Notes: generated from the sequence alone by a model not told the origin. DNA of 64,000 bases from Lutjanus erythropterus (GCA_020091685.1 CM034603.1:8476683-8540682), one strand, 5' to 3'; counted from the stretch's first letter, positions 25,161 through 37,419 are shown. Numbers and translations: made by a program.

Positions 25161-25437
25161 AATCGATTACCTATTTTTCAAAGTCACTTAACGTGTCCAG
25201 TGCTGTGGCTCTGTTAAGTAGCAGTTGAGGGGAATGGGAGGCCGGTATGCGCATACACGCTCTGAAAAAGGGAAGGGTCGGGTGGGGGTGTGTGTGTATG
25301 TGTGTCAGCGTGTGTGTAGACGTGTGTGTTCCCCACTAGTTGTCTCATGATGAGTTCCCTCGCAAGAAACTGTTCTGACAGACCAATATGTGAGCAAGGA
25401 TACGTGTCCCCCCAGAGGGCTGCATGTATGTATATGT

Positions 25438-25444
<7 letters not shown>

Positions 25445-25468
<24 letters not shown>
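25445..25468 (+). repeat. (GT)n microsatellite
   Basis: About 12 GT units. Confidence 0.93.
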
Positions 25469-25514
25469 CCACCAAAGACAAGACAAATCAGGAGTCCCCC
25501 TACCTGGTCCCCTT

Positions 25515-25528
25515 GTTGCCGTGGTGAC
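25515..25528 (+). promoter_or_regulatory. RFX X-box-like site
   Basis: GTTGCCGTGGTGAC matches the X-box form GTNRCC-N(0-3)-RGYAAC except for one base in the second half. It sits in the wider inverted repeat CTTGTTGCC-GT-GGTGACAAG. The surrounding 25500-25640 is unique sequence. Confidence 0.35.
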
Positions 25529-26179
25529 AAGCAGTCTAAACGGGATATCCTGGCTGAGGCGGAGCCTATTGTTCCCGGTCTAAAAAAAGCCCATTTGATT
25601 GGCTAAATACAGGAAATCAGGAAGTGTCCTCCAGCATTAAGCACTGAGACACTTTCAATAGAGGATATATTTATAGCCGACGCAGACAGACTCAAAGGTA
25701 AACTTGAAAAAGTAGGATGTATACCACTTGTACTGTACTTACACACACGTAAACACAAAGGAGACTGCAACATGCAAAAGGTACACACACTGTCCACATA
25801 TACCCCCCAGAGACACACTAACCCAGACACACAAACAGGTGGGGCCCCACCCTGTGCCCTGCTGATCAAGGACAATGAAGTGAGGTAGTGTTGGCAGACT
25901 CTATACAGCATTATCTCATCCATGGCCGACACTTCTTTAAATCTGCTTTGACCTGAGAGGACACAATGGAGACTGTACAGCACTCTATTCCCCTTTTCCT
26001 GTGTGTGTGTGTAACTCAGAATTATAATGCTCATGTACTTAATGTGTGTGTGATTTTTAGAGTAAAACCAAGGTTCCGGCCTTGGTACTAGCAAGAATAC
26101 ACAATGCTGAAGTTTCCTTGAGTGTCCTTGCTGAATTGAAGGGCTGCCCAGTCAACTTTGTAGAAAGTGTGCGTCACGA

Positions 26180-26636
26180 CCATTGACATAGATAAAAATC
26201 CTGCTGTACAAAAATAAAAGCCAAATATGAGTGCTGCCATCTTGCACTGATGACGTCATTTGGAGCCAGGGTTCCCGCCATGGCATTGAGTTCCCGCATG
26301 TAAACCTGGCAGACTCAATCATTGTCAATCATGACCCCGCTTTTTATAGCATCAAATAACTACTTAAAACTGATCAAATACCTAAAATGACATAAATCAT
26401 GTTGGAGAAAAAATTATTTGACTTTTCGTCTGATGTTTTAGTTAGTGGCCATTTTTCCTATCTACTAAAATTTAAGATTTATGACCGTGTTAAGTAGGTA
26501 CCTCGCTACCTCAGTTTTCCTCGTGTTTTGAGTCTTTTAAATCATATATACTGCAACCAACCACCAGGGGGCAATTGAGATGTTTTGGCTTCACTTTTGG
26601 AGAGCTGCTATGTTGTCCATCTCTATGTGTCAATGG
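26180..26636. mobile_element. Percomorph MITE with CCATTGACATAGA ends
   Basis: The left end CCATTGACATAGATAAAAATCC and the right end CCATCTCTATGTGTCAATGG are inverted repeats. The interior CACCAGGGGGCAATTGAGATGTTTTGGCTTCACTTTTGG is diagnostic of a common percomorph element. It ends about 280 bases before exon A and carries no gene. Confidence 0.75.
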
Positions 26637-26916
26637 GCAAGACAGAGTTGTGAAACAATTTGGACTCTGCCTAAAGCACTATAATATATTTGCTATTTGT
26701 GTCACTGGGAGAAAATATTCATTTCTTATGCATTTATGTGGCATTAGTGGCCCTTCCCATCAGATAAAACAGTTAAAAAGTGAAATCTGATCAATATTGC
26801 TATCAATATTGATGCAATGTATCCAAACACAAGAACTGTTAGGGTGTCTGGGTCTTGTTTGTCCTATACAAATCCTAATGTTCCTTTCTTTGTCTTGCTT
26901 CCTATCTCGTCTCCAG

Positions 26917-27046
26917 GTAAAAAGAAGATGTCCCTGTATGACAGCCAGGCTCCAATCTGTCCCATCTGCCAGGTGCTGCTCAGGCCTGGAGAGCTCCAGG
27001 AACACATGGAGACAGAGATTGAGAGGCTAGCTACCATATGCCTCAG
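26917..27046 (+). CDS. rnf220: rnf220 exon A: first zinc-binding motif of E3 ligase RNF220
   Basis: RNF220 is a RING-type E3 ubiquitin ligase acting in nucleus and cytoplasm; published roles include SIN3B turnover, beta-catenin stabilisation and, with ZC4H2, ventral neural patterning. This 130-bp exon has acceptor tcgtctccag and donor CAG|GTAGGC. It starts in phase 1 (one base comes from the previous exon), encodes KKKMSLYDSQAPICPICQVL and then LRPGELQEHMETEIERLATICL, and ends with two bases of a Ser codon. The stretch DSQAPICPICQVLLRP plus ELQEHM is identical to human RNF220 except for one residue. It provides a CPIC...H motif, probably zinc-binding. The upstream N-terminal exon is outside the window. 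The ATG at codon 4 of the exon is in frame but nothing marks it as a start. Confidence 0.96.
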
Positions 27047-28914
27047 GTAGGCCTTACACATGCAGTATGTTTCCTGCTCACGCATACACTCACGCACACA
27101 TCATGTACAGTAAGTTCAGTTAAATTGAGGTTGAAATAAAAAATGGCTCCAAAAATGTGTGACATAAAAACGACATAAAGAAGAAGACATGGCTGAACAG
27201 TTAGCTTGCGCAGGGGGTCTGTTAGCTTACACAGTAACAGCATGCAGCAAATTCCAACTTAAACAACAAAACGTAACTCTAAATGAAACCTAGCTGACTT
27301 TTGAATTAATTGCAGACTAGTTTGCTAGCTAGGCAGATAAAAAATGTAACTAGGAGTTTTTTAGTGGCTGAAAGGCTTGATTTTACTTTTGACAGACGCT
27401 AGCTCTCTTTTCCCTTGTTTTCAGTCTTTCTGCTAAGCTAAGCTTAACACACCGTCTAAATCATGTTCGCAGAGAAATCAAACTGGTAGCAGTCCTCTCC
27501 AAACTGTGAAACAGCAAATTTTCCAAAATGTACACAGAGGTATTTCTTTAATATCCCTCAAGGCTGGATGTCTCGAAAGTCTGATATATTCATTTAACAT
27601 ATAGCATCATTAGTTTGCACTCAAGTGACATTATCTAGATACTAATGGAGCAGAAAAGGTAAACAAAATTTTTAAGACAGATGCTCCACTGTCTCATAAA
27701 GAGGAATATTTTTTGGCACGGTGTGAAGGCTGAGCTTTAACTCAGCTATTATGTCAGCCTCACTGACTGCTATTCTGTGCGGGCACAGATTTTGGTGCCA
27801 TAAATCTGCATAAAAGGCAGAGGCATGCCGTCGACGTAACGCTAAGTGTTTCCTACAGGGATTAGGATTCAAACCTGTGACCTCAAGTTCACTGCCGCCC
27901 CCTTCTTCTCCTCATGGCAGTTGCACGAGCTGTTTTACGGTGGATAAATCAACTCCAAGCCCTTTTAACGATGGGACACAACCATTAGGATCCATATTTC
28001 ACCTTGACCGCACGTCTGGCTGTGTGTATGTGTGTGTGTGTGTTTGTGTACATAAGTGTTAGGCTGTGTTTGTGTGTGACCTGGTGTCCACCTAAGCGGC
28101 CCAGCTTTATGATAGCACCCATTAACCCGAAGGAACAGGGCAACAGATAGCGTCACCCCACGTGGAAATCATACTTCATTTACCCCCGTTTACACCTCTT
28201 ACACCCCTCCTCCTGTCTGTCTGTGTCTGTATACTGTACCAGTCCTCCTCATTCCTCCTTTCCCTCTCCATTTTTTGCCACAATCAGTCTGTTCTCCTCT
28301 TCTGCCTGCTTGTTCCCCTGTCCTTCTTTCCTCTCTAATCCTTTCTTTTCTATGCCACACTTCTGTCCTCTGCAGTCTTCCCTCTTCTCTTGTTCTTCTC
28401 TTCATAGTTATGCCAGGTTCCACCCCCAACTCTCTTTTCCTTCCATCTTCTCCTTGTCTTCTAACCCATTCTTGTCCCTTTTTTTTCATTTTATTTTACT
28501 ATCTTTAGAAATTGCAAGCCAGCATCAGACAAAAGCAGTGACCTGGGATAAACCCATTGTCCTCAGTGTGAGCCGGTCAACATGTTTATTTCTTCCTGGC
28601 TTTGTGAGGAGGAAGAAAATATGAAGAGACAGCAAGAGAGTTAGAGAGAAAGTTCATATGAGTAATGGAGAAAGATTATGTTTTTATGTGCCATTGAAGT
28701 CAGGGGACATAGTATATAGGGCAAGCAAGTCAGCTTATGGAGGAGGTGTGGTGGATATAGGCTATGGGTCAAGCAAATGCCGGATTTTCACCCAGGAGAC
28801 CAGGCTCTGTGTCCTGTGTGAAACCAACAGCCAAGTCATATAAGCCACTTGTCATATAAAGCAGGATTTGGCTGTACTCTTTAGAAAACTAAGTCAGAAA
28901 CCTTGAGTGGAAGC

Positions 28915-28985
28915 AAACTCTATGGTGGGCTGCTATCCACTGCTTTGGATGAGATTGGCGTGCTTAGGGTGGTATGGCCATAAGC
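28915..28985 (-). pseudogene. 5S-rRNA-derived fragment (5S pseudogene or SINE3-like head)
   Basis: Read on the minus strand from 28985, the sequence GCTTATGGCCATACCACCCT followed by AAGCACGCCAATCTCATC closely matches the first ~40 bases of vertebrate 5S rRNA (GCTTACGGCCATACCACCCT...). The match fades after about 45 bases, where the internal pol III promoter of 5S should be, so it is not a working 5S gene. A second GCTTATGGC in the opposite orientation at 29030 gives a short hairpin with 28977. Confidence 0.65.
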
Positions 28986-29803
28986 ATAGTCAGTCTTGAG
29001 AAGTCCGCACTGACTCGGGCTTATGGCTTTCTTTTTAAGAAGTTGTGGTCACATAAGACATTACGTTACATTATGATTTATCCAAAATTCCAACAACTCA
29101 GCTATCAGCATGACAGCTGAGGGTTCTCCATCCTTTGATGAAGACCAGGAGATGTGGCTGAAAGCCCTGGGGAAAAACTAATGGATCTTGAGATAGAGAT
29201 AGAGAAAATAGAAAATAGAGAGAGTTGAGTAAGGGTCATCATCCATTGTCTGAGATAGTGAGGTGTGTGTCTCCATAATTAATAAAGGTTAGTAGTCTGC
29301 CCTTCCCTCTGTGGGTCTGAGATACTCTGTAAGCTCAAAACCCACACACACAGCCATTTAAGGAAATAGCGCAGGTGAGATGGGATGGTGGCTAACGTCA
29401 CAGCTGGCCGGTTCAGCTACTTGCCACTGACACAGACCAAGGAAGGAAGAATGCAAGAATTGAATTTTTAGATTTTTTTTTGATAGAAATGTTCCTTTAC
29501 ATGCAAACACACAAGAAGTCTGCATGCGTGTCGGAGGTAATAGAAGCAGGAGATAAAATAAAAGCAGAAAGTATGTGCGTGTGTGTCTGTTTTATCTCAA
29601 AAACAACCTCATTCTATATCACACATACACTCACACACATGCACACACACACACACGCACACCATCTCTCTCTCTCCCCGGCTCTCTGCATGGTAGCAGC
29701 CATCATTGAAAGTGACAGTGGGAATTTGGTCCAATTTGTAGTAAATCTGCCTTTAATGACGACCAGCGCTTGCTGAATGAAAGAGCTGTGGGTATGGAAA
29801 CGA

Positions 29804-29805
<2 letters not shown>

Positions 29806-29848
<43 letters not shown>
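29806..29848 (+). repeat. (GT)n(GA)n compound microsatellite
   Basis: About 14 GT units followed directly by about 7 GA units. Confidence 0.95.
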
Positions 29849-29952
29849 TATGTTGGTGTGAAAAACGTGTGTGTCCCATATCTGCCTGGTCTCCTCAATA
29901 TTCTATATTCTGTTCGTTTTCTGTTTCTCCTCTCTTTTCTCTTCTGTCCTCG

Positions 29953-29953
<1 letters not shown>

Positions 29954-30007
<54 letters not shown>

Positions 30008-30045
30008 TCTGTGCGCATGTGTGTGCATGTGTGTGTGTGTGTGTG
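29954..30045 (+). repeat. Interrupted (GT)n microsatellite
   Basis: A 50-base pure GT run is followed by GT with TTTGTC, GCGCA and GCA interruptions. Confidence 0.97.
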
Positions 30046-31285
30046 ATTACAACTGCCAACCTGTCCTCTCCTGCGACTGTGAGCTCCATCGCTTGTTCAT
30101 GGGCCACAGCTTCTCGTGTAAGAACATGGAAATCACACACAAACACACACACAGTTGAGCAAATGGAAATCTATCATGCCCTGTACATGTCAGATGGCTC
30201 GTGGGGGCAAAGTAATCTACATACCCCATCACCCCCCTTCCTCCTCATACCCCTGCTCTTCTTCCTCCTCCTCTTCCTCCATAATCAATTTGCCTCCACC
30301 AGAGCGAGCTCCCTCTTCTCCAGCGGACGACACAAAAAGGCAAAAAGCAATCAGTATCTCGAGGTTAGCAGCATCCCTCCATCCCTCCTTCCATCCATTC
30401 CACCAAACTCCCACTGAAAAAAAGACTTATTCATCTTTCTCTCCCTCTCTCTGTCCTCATTTGGTCGGGAGCGGAGGTGGGAGGGGCAGAGGTCCATGCT
30501 ATCTGTCAGTCAAACTCAGACCGTGTCTACTTGTGGAGGACTGATGCAGATTTAACCAGGTGTAGGGAGAGGTGGCAGTTTTACTGAGTGGAGCTGCTTC
30601 TGACTGACATAGGAATAAGACCTGTAGCTGACATAATTTGGCTGTTTTAAAACTTCTTTTGGGTTACTTTCCCTTTGATTATTTTTTGCGGTTGCAATAA
30701 TTTGAAAAAGATTATTTTAAAAGTTTTAGGTCTCTGGTAGACTGTCTCATTTATCAGTTTTTGACATGTTTAGGTGGAGGGAGCTTACAACACAAGTGTA
30801 TAATTGAATCTGCAAACAATGAGCAGTAATTAAAAGAAAACCAGAGAGATCCTTCATCTTATTCAAAAGATTTTCTGAAATCACAAAAAAAAATATTACA
30901 TTAACATCTGAAATGAAGCCTATGATGATTCCTCACTACCGTGACATAGTAATGTGAGTAATGGAAAGTAGTACAGATTAATATAACAGCACTCCACAGG
31001 AGTTCTGCAGCTCTGTACGCAGACATCTTTAACTTTCCTAAAAGCTTAATAGCTGTTTAATAATAAGGAGATGGAAATGAAATAGAAGTTGGAAATAAAA
31101 CTTAATACTGTAGCTTTAATTGAAAAATGAAAAACATGCCTTTTTCTACTTTTTGCTAATTTAAGGGGGCACAATTTACTCATCAGGTTGAGTGCTACTC
31201 GGCCTGTAAGACCGGAAATCTTGCATTACAAACTACGTGAATGGAGTGTGAAAAACTACCAAGCAGGGACGGACTAATGAAAAGC

Positions 31286-31345
31286 ACTGCTGATTTGCTT
31301 CATGGGAAATGTAGGATCGAGTTTTTAAAAAGTCTGGATATATGA
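31286..31345 (-). mobile_element. Fragment of percomorph repeat (reverse)
   Basis: TTCATGGGAAATGTAGGATCGAGTTTTTAAAAA is the reverse complement of the CTCCAAAAACACTTGGTCCTACATTTCCCATGATG part of the element at 33290-33640. Boundaries are uncertain. Confidence 0.45.
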
Positions 31346-32179
31346 ACTCCTGCTGTTTCTTTTGCAAGTCCCTCAACTTAAGGGAACTGTGATACTGAGT
31401 CTTACTTTACCTTTAATTATTTTACAGTTCCTTAATTATCATAAATTCTAATTCTGCCTTTAAATTCAATACTCACATACTTTGCTACTGTCTAAACAGT
31501 AATTTAATTCATTCTCAAGAGGTTGTTATGATTACATGATATTTTGTGTAGCACGAGGGTTTACACAAGCAGAAGGTGGAACATGGTGAAGTTTTTAGAT
31601 CAGTCACAGTCAAGTACGATAATGGTCTTAACAGAAATACATTATTTGCAGTCAGTTGATATCAAAGACTATCTCTTACTTCCAGACTCGTTTTAGTTGG
31701 TGGACACAAATTCCATCTCTCCTGCTTTTTCTTCTCTTTTACTTAACATTCACAGATGGCAGACAAACGAAAAAAAAAAGGCACATTTGACCCACAACCT
31801 GATCCGTGTTTATGATCTCACAGGTTCTCGTCCCTCCATTAGGTTTAACAAGTCCAGAGAAGAGACTGTGTGACTCTGTGTTGTGAGACTTGTTTGAAGC
31901 ACCCACATGTCCTCACCTGTCTCCCCCTGTTCACACACACATGCCTCATTACCACAACACATTTAAATTGCTTTGTCTCCCGTCTTTTCTTCCTTTTCCT
32001 GTCTGTCTGTCTGTCTGTGTGTTTGTTTCGCTTTGCTGTGCCGCTCATTTCCACACTCCTCTCCTTGCTTTGACATGGCAGGCAGCTGGAATTTCCAGGC
32101 CCATAACCCTCGCCATCAAAAATTCATAGAACCGGGCAAACAGACGTGTGAATGTGTGAGAAGAGGCGGCGACACACCA

Positions 32180-32440
32180 ACTCTCCCATCACTCCCTTCT
32201 CTTCCTTTCTCTCGTTTTCTGTCTTCTTTCATCTTCCCCTCGCTCGATCTCTCTCTTCATGTTACCAGTTCTTCCCCCCCTCTCTCACCTCACATTTCAT
32301 CTCCTTCTACCTCTTTTCTGTTTTCACCCCTTTTTTTCGCTCCCTTTCATCTCTCTATCACCCCCTCTGTCATTGTGGCAATTTTCTCCCATCGTGGCAG
32401 GCATGCAACTTGCTGTCCCCTTCTCCCTCTCCCTCCTTCT
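32180..32440 (+). repeat. Pyrimidine-rich tract
   Basis: About 260 bases dominated by C and T. The overlapping open frames are Ser/Pro/Leu-rich composition artefacts. Confidence 0.8.
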
Positions 32441-32696
32441 CTTGTCGCTGTTTGACACTGTCAACAAGCAGGTGGAGGTGGCTGTTATTGTTGATGCCTC
32501 TGCACAGGTTCCAGGTAATGAATAAAAGAGAGATAGAGGGGGAAGGAGAGAGAGATGACAGAGACAGAGATAGAAAAGAGAGGCGGTGGAGGTGGTGGGG
32601 TGGTGTTGGCAGATTCCCCTGCATTACACAGCAGCTTGACTGTGTCACCCATGTTTATTCTCTTTGTTGGTGGAGGTGAGGCCCGCTTCTCAGCTT

Positions 32697-32698
<2 letters not shown>

Positions 32699-32737
<39 letters not shown>
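32699..32737 (+). repeat. (CA)n microsatellite
   Basis: About 19 CA units. Confidence 0.97.
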
Positions 32738-32738
<1 letters not shown>

Positions 32739-33289
32739 CAGCCAGACAATATACAGATGCAAACGCACATCCACACAGCACAGAAACAGTAATGACACGT
32801 TTTCACAGTCATGTTCACCATGCACAAACACATTTAATACATACATGCACAGACACCTCTACATACTACACACTCACCTCTGATCATAAAGGAATCAGTC
32901 ACATCAGATGAGGACTAATGAAAATCAATATGATGACTAATAACTAATAAAACTTTTTTCAATGGTTTTATTTACAAATCTGTGTTAATCAGGGATCTAA
33001 CATGCCAAAAACTCAAAGTATGTTAACACCACAATGAAAAGTCACTGATGTGATTTTTATTGCGATATGAAAAATGATGACTTGGGCTGGATTAGCTGCC
33101 AACAGAGCAATATCATGGCAGCATTGTTAACAATGCTGACAATGTGGCTGAAGGCTAACCATCTAATACAGCTCGGTATCTCAAAACAAACAATCCAGTC
33201 AAATCCCTCTTGTAATTATACCACCTCCAACATATTCCATTTCAGTCTTTAGAGAAGCTAAATATGTTCCAACTACAATTTCATTGGGC

Positions 33290-33640
33290 CTTTTAAGAGG
33301 TACTCCAGCAGCTTAGTGTTGTACTTCCATAAAGTTGAAGGGCTAAAAAGAGTCAGATCAAAAAATGGTCAAAATTGATTCAGTGGAGACCAATAAATCC
33401 TGACTTTGAGCTCCAAAAACACTTGGTCCTACATTTCCCATGATGAAACCACTTTCTTTTCATCAGACCCTTTGCATCTTTCAAACTCCACATGTGCACT
33501 TTGGAACATAGGCTCTAACATAGACGAAAACGTGAAAGTATAGATTCACACTTTTTCAGGTCTTAAAACAATAATCAAGTGGCCGTACAAACACTGAAGC
33601 ACTTTGTGCCACAATCCTTCGATCCTTCCAGCTGATTTGT
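33290..33640 (+). mobile_element. Percomorph interspersed repeat (GAGGTACTCCAGC type)
   Basis: It contains TTTTAAGAGGTACTCCAGCAGCTTAGTGTTGTACTTCCATAAAGTT, then AGTGGAGACCAATA and CATTTCCCATGATG, a series I recognise from many percomorph genomes. It is non-coding. The right boundary is approximate. Confidence 0.6.
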
Positions 33641-34110
33641 CAAGATGACACAGCCAAAGCCTCTAACTGTAACTACAGAGAAAGTTTAGAATATTTTTTG
33701 CATGGAACAAGGACTGTGGAATGGCAGCGCTTTAGGATGGATCTCTTAATGACCAGTGCACAAACAGCAGAGATGAGACAAAACACACTCCACATCACAG
33801 AATGTGCACAAGGAAAAATACATTCATAGTACTTCCATACATCCATTTCATCATGCATTCCTTCCCTTCTCTGTGTGCAGCTATGCATTATATTTCACTC
33901 TTATATTTTCCTTGTCTTGCTCTCATGCCTTCTTGTGCACTAGTTTGTAAATTCTTCTCTCAGATAAGTGACATATAAATAAGGCTTCTTATTCTTATTA
34001 TCCACCCATCCATCCATTGAAAAAGGAAATCCCTTGTCTACCAAGGCATACTGTCAGATTAGAGGTCGTGCTCAATTCAGTTTCAGAAACATTCCTTTCC
34101 ATGGTTTGCC

Positions 34111-34112
34111 AC

Positions 34113-34148
<36 letters not shown>

Positions 34149-34160
34149 AGTCAGTCTGTG
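34111..34160 (+). repeat. (CTGT)n microsatellite
   Basis: About ten CTGT units with two CAGT variants near the end. Confidence 0.95.
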
Positions 34161-35132
34161 TGTGTTTGTGTGTGTGTGTGTCCGAGGGGGTCTGGAGTGC
34201 TAACAGGGTCTCAAAGCAAACATGACAACCCTGTCTCGCTTTGTCAACGTCAAGCCTGTCGCAACGCTTCGAGAAGCTCAGAGAAATTTATCTCTGTGTT
34301 CGGGTGAAAGTCAGAGATAGAAGGGGAGAAAAGGGAGAGAAGAGAAGGAGGGGAGGGCGACAAAAAAAAAATGAAAGAAGAACAGATCAGTTGAGACTGA
34401 TGATGAAAGTAGGGGGAGTAAATGAAAAGAATCAGACAGTAGAAGTGTCAGAAAATGTAACGTGAATTGAATTGTCTTTTATTTGCAGAATAGAGGCTAG
34501 TTGATTGTCAGTGTGTTTCTTTCTGTCTTTCTTTCGTTCTTCTTGCTTCCTTCCATCTACCATCTTAAAACATCTTCTCTTTCCTCTCTTTTGGCCCCCG
34601 TCTCTCCCTTTTTCCCCTATAATGTTTACAAGTTAGCCGATTGTCCTCCACATATTGCAGAGTCAAAGTCACCATGGGCTAACTGCACTGACAAATCAAA
34701 TCATTGTGATCATTTTTATGATGAGAATGAATGCTTCAGTAAAGAATATCCAGCCAATGTTCTCAACATCCTACTATTTACAGTAGTAGTTCAATTACCA
34801 TCAAGTAGAATAGCAGGAGATACACAGATGGATGGATAAATGGTAAAAGACCAATGAATGAAAGTGAATAAATGTGTAAACAAGTTGCAAACCCTGTAGT
34901 GTTAGAGTCAACCTTTTTGTAAAAGTCCATGATATTCTGTGATTTCCTCCAAAAATTCAGAAGTTTTAGGGGTTACTGAACACACCTTCCAAAAATACAC
35001 AATATCTTAAAAATGAATGAGCTGTCAGACACATGTCTGGAGGCTTAAAAACAAGCAGAAAGACCAGATTCAACACACCACTACACAACATGACAAACTC
35101 ACTCAATTCTATTTTGTCTTCTTTCTGTCCAG

Positions 35133-35184
35133 CAGTAAGAACCCTTCACCCAAGGATGGAGCAGCCACTCCAGGAACCCCCAAG
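35133..35184 (+). CDS. rnf220: rnf220 exon B: short linker exon
   Basis: This is a 52-bp exon with donor AAG|GTGAGA. Its first base completes the Ser codon left open by exon A, then it encodes SKNPSPKDGAATPGTPK and ends at a codon boundary. Human RNF220 has the related SSKNSLLKDAMAPGTPK here. The SSKN and PGTPK ends are conserved and the middle is divergent, as expected of a flexible linker. The acceptor is a tandem CAGCAG: using the first CAG (chosen, because it restores SSKN as in human) gives 52 bp, and using the second gives 49 bp and one serine fewer. No domain lies in this exon. Confidence 0.92.
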
Positions 35185-35616
35185 GTGAGATAACCCTCTT
35201 AACATGTAATAGGAGGTCTGTATTTGGAGTATTCATTTGGGCTGAAATCAAATAGATCTCTCATTATTTTCACTTATATTTGGAACACGTTAAATGTTTT
35301 TGTACTTTGTGACTTTGCATTTAGTGAAGGGCAAAAATGTCAAATTCTGCCAGAAGTGATCGTTACCTTCATTATAGATCAAATGGTTTTTATTCACATT
35401 GATATGGTGCAAAGAGAAGTAAGTGATTGAATACTAAGTGAGATGTGTGCGCCATAAACCTTGTTCGATTTAAAAACATGACACTTTTTCAATGATACTG
35501 TGTAATGTACAGTTGTAGTTCTTTACTGTCTAACTCAGAGATGTTGCTCTGAACTCTCCGTTCCTCTCTGCTGCGTTAAGAGGAAATAAGCTGTACTGTA
35601 GGCCTCTGTCTTATAT

Positions 35617-35618
<2 letters not shown>

Positions 35619-35647
<29 letters not shown>
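35619..35647 (+). repeat. (CA)n microsatellite
   Basis: About 14 CA units. Confidence 0.96.
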
Positions 35648-35649
<2 letters not shown>

Positions 35650-37419
35650 TGTAGTACCAGTCTCCTGTGGTCCAACAGGCAGCAGAGCCAAGAGGCACTG
35701 TACTGCGATTGTTCCAATTAGAGACACTGAGATGCAGACAGATAGAAAAGGAAGAAAAAAAAGAGACGAAAAAGACAGATAACGTCAAATTGTAGGAAGA
35801 GTGATTCATGATTCCATCAAGTAGACGTTCCCTTATAGTGTCTGTCTGTGTCCACTGACTCATCTGAACACATCACTAGCTGCCAGACTAAGACCGGTTT
35901 TAAAAGAAAAGAAGACCTTTCTATATCCTTATAATTATCTCTATGGAAAGAAAAAAAATCAGAGGACTCGGAACAAGTGGTATGGGGCTATGGGTGGACT
36001 TGATAGCTTGGTGATTTAATGGATTAGTAAAATAAAGGAGAAAGATAAGAAAGGAAATAAAAAAGAAGGTGAGATAGCAGATTTTTTATGATGGGAATCA
36101 ACTTATTTTTCGAGAAATTACTTCATGTCACTCTCAGACAGATTTTGAAAACCTATTTTCAGGAAATTCAAATAATCTTACATTTTATGGTTGTTGTTTT
36201 TTTTAATTTTCAGGAGGATACATTACTTCCATACGTCCAACATACATCAAATGTGCTTATTTATGAACCATTCCTTCCTTTTCCCGGAGATCTTATTTTT
36301 TTGACTGTTACAAGGAAAAAGGGTGTCAGAGAGTATATTGTACAGATTGTGACAACCCTCATGCAAATTTACAATTTGCAGTTATTCAAATAAAAGTGAC
36401 TTTTCTTAGAGCTAGCCAGTGTCATATATTAGCACAACAAAATCATTTTAGGCTCAAACATGAACTGCTAAAGTATGAACATTACTTGTCCTGTTTTCTA
36501 CTGATAAAAAAACACAGGTAAAGTTCCATAAATGTGGATATTAGTGTTTTGGAACTTTATAATACAGTTAACCAGTTAACATGTTGACAGACAACATATT
36601 TCATTTGATTATCATCAAAAAAGGCACTCTTGCAAAACACTTTACAACCATTGTGACTACAGTATAAAAGTCTATTGCAAAAGTCTGCAGTGACATGAGG
36701 TCTGATATTTATGTATTGATATTAAACCAAAATGACGACCTGTACTTTATCTTAACCAAAGTGCTTTTGTTTGTCAAAGTCACCCAAAGTCGCAATCTAT
36801 CCTTACTTTATCCAAAGCAGTTTTGTTGCGGGAGTCTGGACATGAAACCCGGACTATGGTCCTACACTTAGTCCACCATCCTCACCAACCACCTTCTTGC
36901 AGATCCAGTCCCTTACATAAATGTGTTATTTCAAATAAACGTCTTTGAACATGATCCAGGCAGGAGTTACAGTGTCATCACAACAAAATAATGAAAACAA
37001 TTTAGTAATAGTAGTAGTAATAGTAGTAAAAATGTAATTTCAAGGAGGCAGATAGGGTTGGAATAGTATATATATCTACAGTGCTTCGTTATTGGTGAGA
37101 CACGTACCACCTAAAGCAATCAGGCTTCATTATTTCCATGTTTGTCTTCATTTCTAACTAAGTCCCATGTGAAAGTCAAATGCCCTAACCCAGAAAAAGT
37201 TCATTCGATGTGCACATGAATGCAGCATAAGAGCTCTAAAATAATTCACGGGATCCATTTTCATTCCCACACACCTTTGGGTGCTGACCCGGGCTTAGAG
37301 CAGCACTCACAGCACTGTGGGTGGGCTTGTACTTGAGGGTGGCAGACAGAGCAGGCGTTAGCGCTGGCCTCCCTCTCCGGCCGTGACTGCGCATCTCACC
37401 ACTGTTGTTTAGTATTCAG

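Larger units (their letters stand above)
1..26916 (+). other. rnf220: Upstream intron of rnf220 (3' part)
   Basis: No exon of any gene was recognised here, and the first recognised exon begins at 26917 in phase 1, so this is read as intron lying between the N-terminal coding exon(s), outside the window, and exon A. It holds the repeats and candidate regulatory blocks listed separately. I see nothing definable in 1-1035, 1568-2152, 2194-4305, 5313-6199, 6521-7617, 8726-10435, 12076-12879, 13031-14689, 15148-15524, 16104-16545, 18584-19066, 20557-20959, 21798-22439, 22990-23429, 23826-24149 and 24216-24814 beyond AT-rich intronic sequence, short CA/GT runs and purine-rich patches (for example 6800-7000, 9115-9220 and 12660-12850). 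Confidence 0.75.
27047..35132 (+). other. rnf220: rnf220 intron A-B
   Basis: The intron is 8.1 kb and bounded by GTAGGC and a CAGCAG acceptor. It holds the 5S-derived fragment, microsatellites, pyrimidine tracts (28200-28500 and 32180-32440) and percomorph repeats listed separately. A short unique segment at 30270-30345 (ATAATCAATTTGCC and neighbours) could be regulatory. I see nothing definable in 27047-28190, 29050-29800, 30460-31285, 31350-32150, 32740-33289, 33640-34110 and 34160-35132. Confidence 0.85.

Noticed and set aside
1-26916. Search for the large N-terminal rnf220 exon
   Set aside because: No frame resembles the known N-terminal region (for example FASMYHRQGGVPGTF), so it must lie upstream.
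28658-28843. Open frame of 61 codons with a varied composition
   Set aside because: No domain, no splice sites in a usable phase and a resemblance to degenerate interspersed repeat sequence; kept as intron.
29614-30417. Long open frames on both strands over CA/GT repeats (Cys-Val or Thr-His repeats)
   Set aside because: Alternating dinucleotide repeats lack stops in these frames. The translations are repeat peptides with no splice context or conservation; the same applies to the frames at 15091, 49051, 59632, 62545 and 63691.
32152-32679. 175-codon Ser/Pro/Phe-rich open frame
   Set aside because: It is a by-product of a pyrimidine-rich tract with no start context, homology or exon boundaries. 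The same holds for 20890-21303, 54257-54799 and 6528-7055.
36770-36900. Possible SINE (GGGAGTCTGGACATGAAACCCGG...)
   Set aside because: It looks like a degenerate interspersed repeat, but I could not find pol III boxes at proper spacing or matching ends, so no class is assigned.
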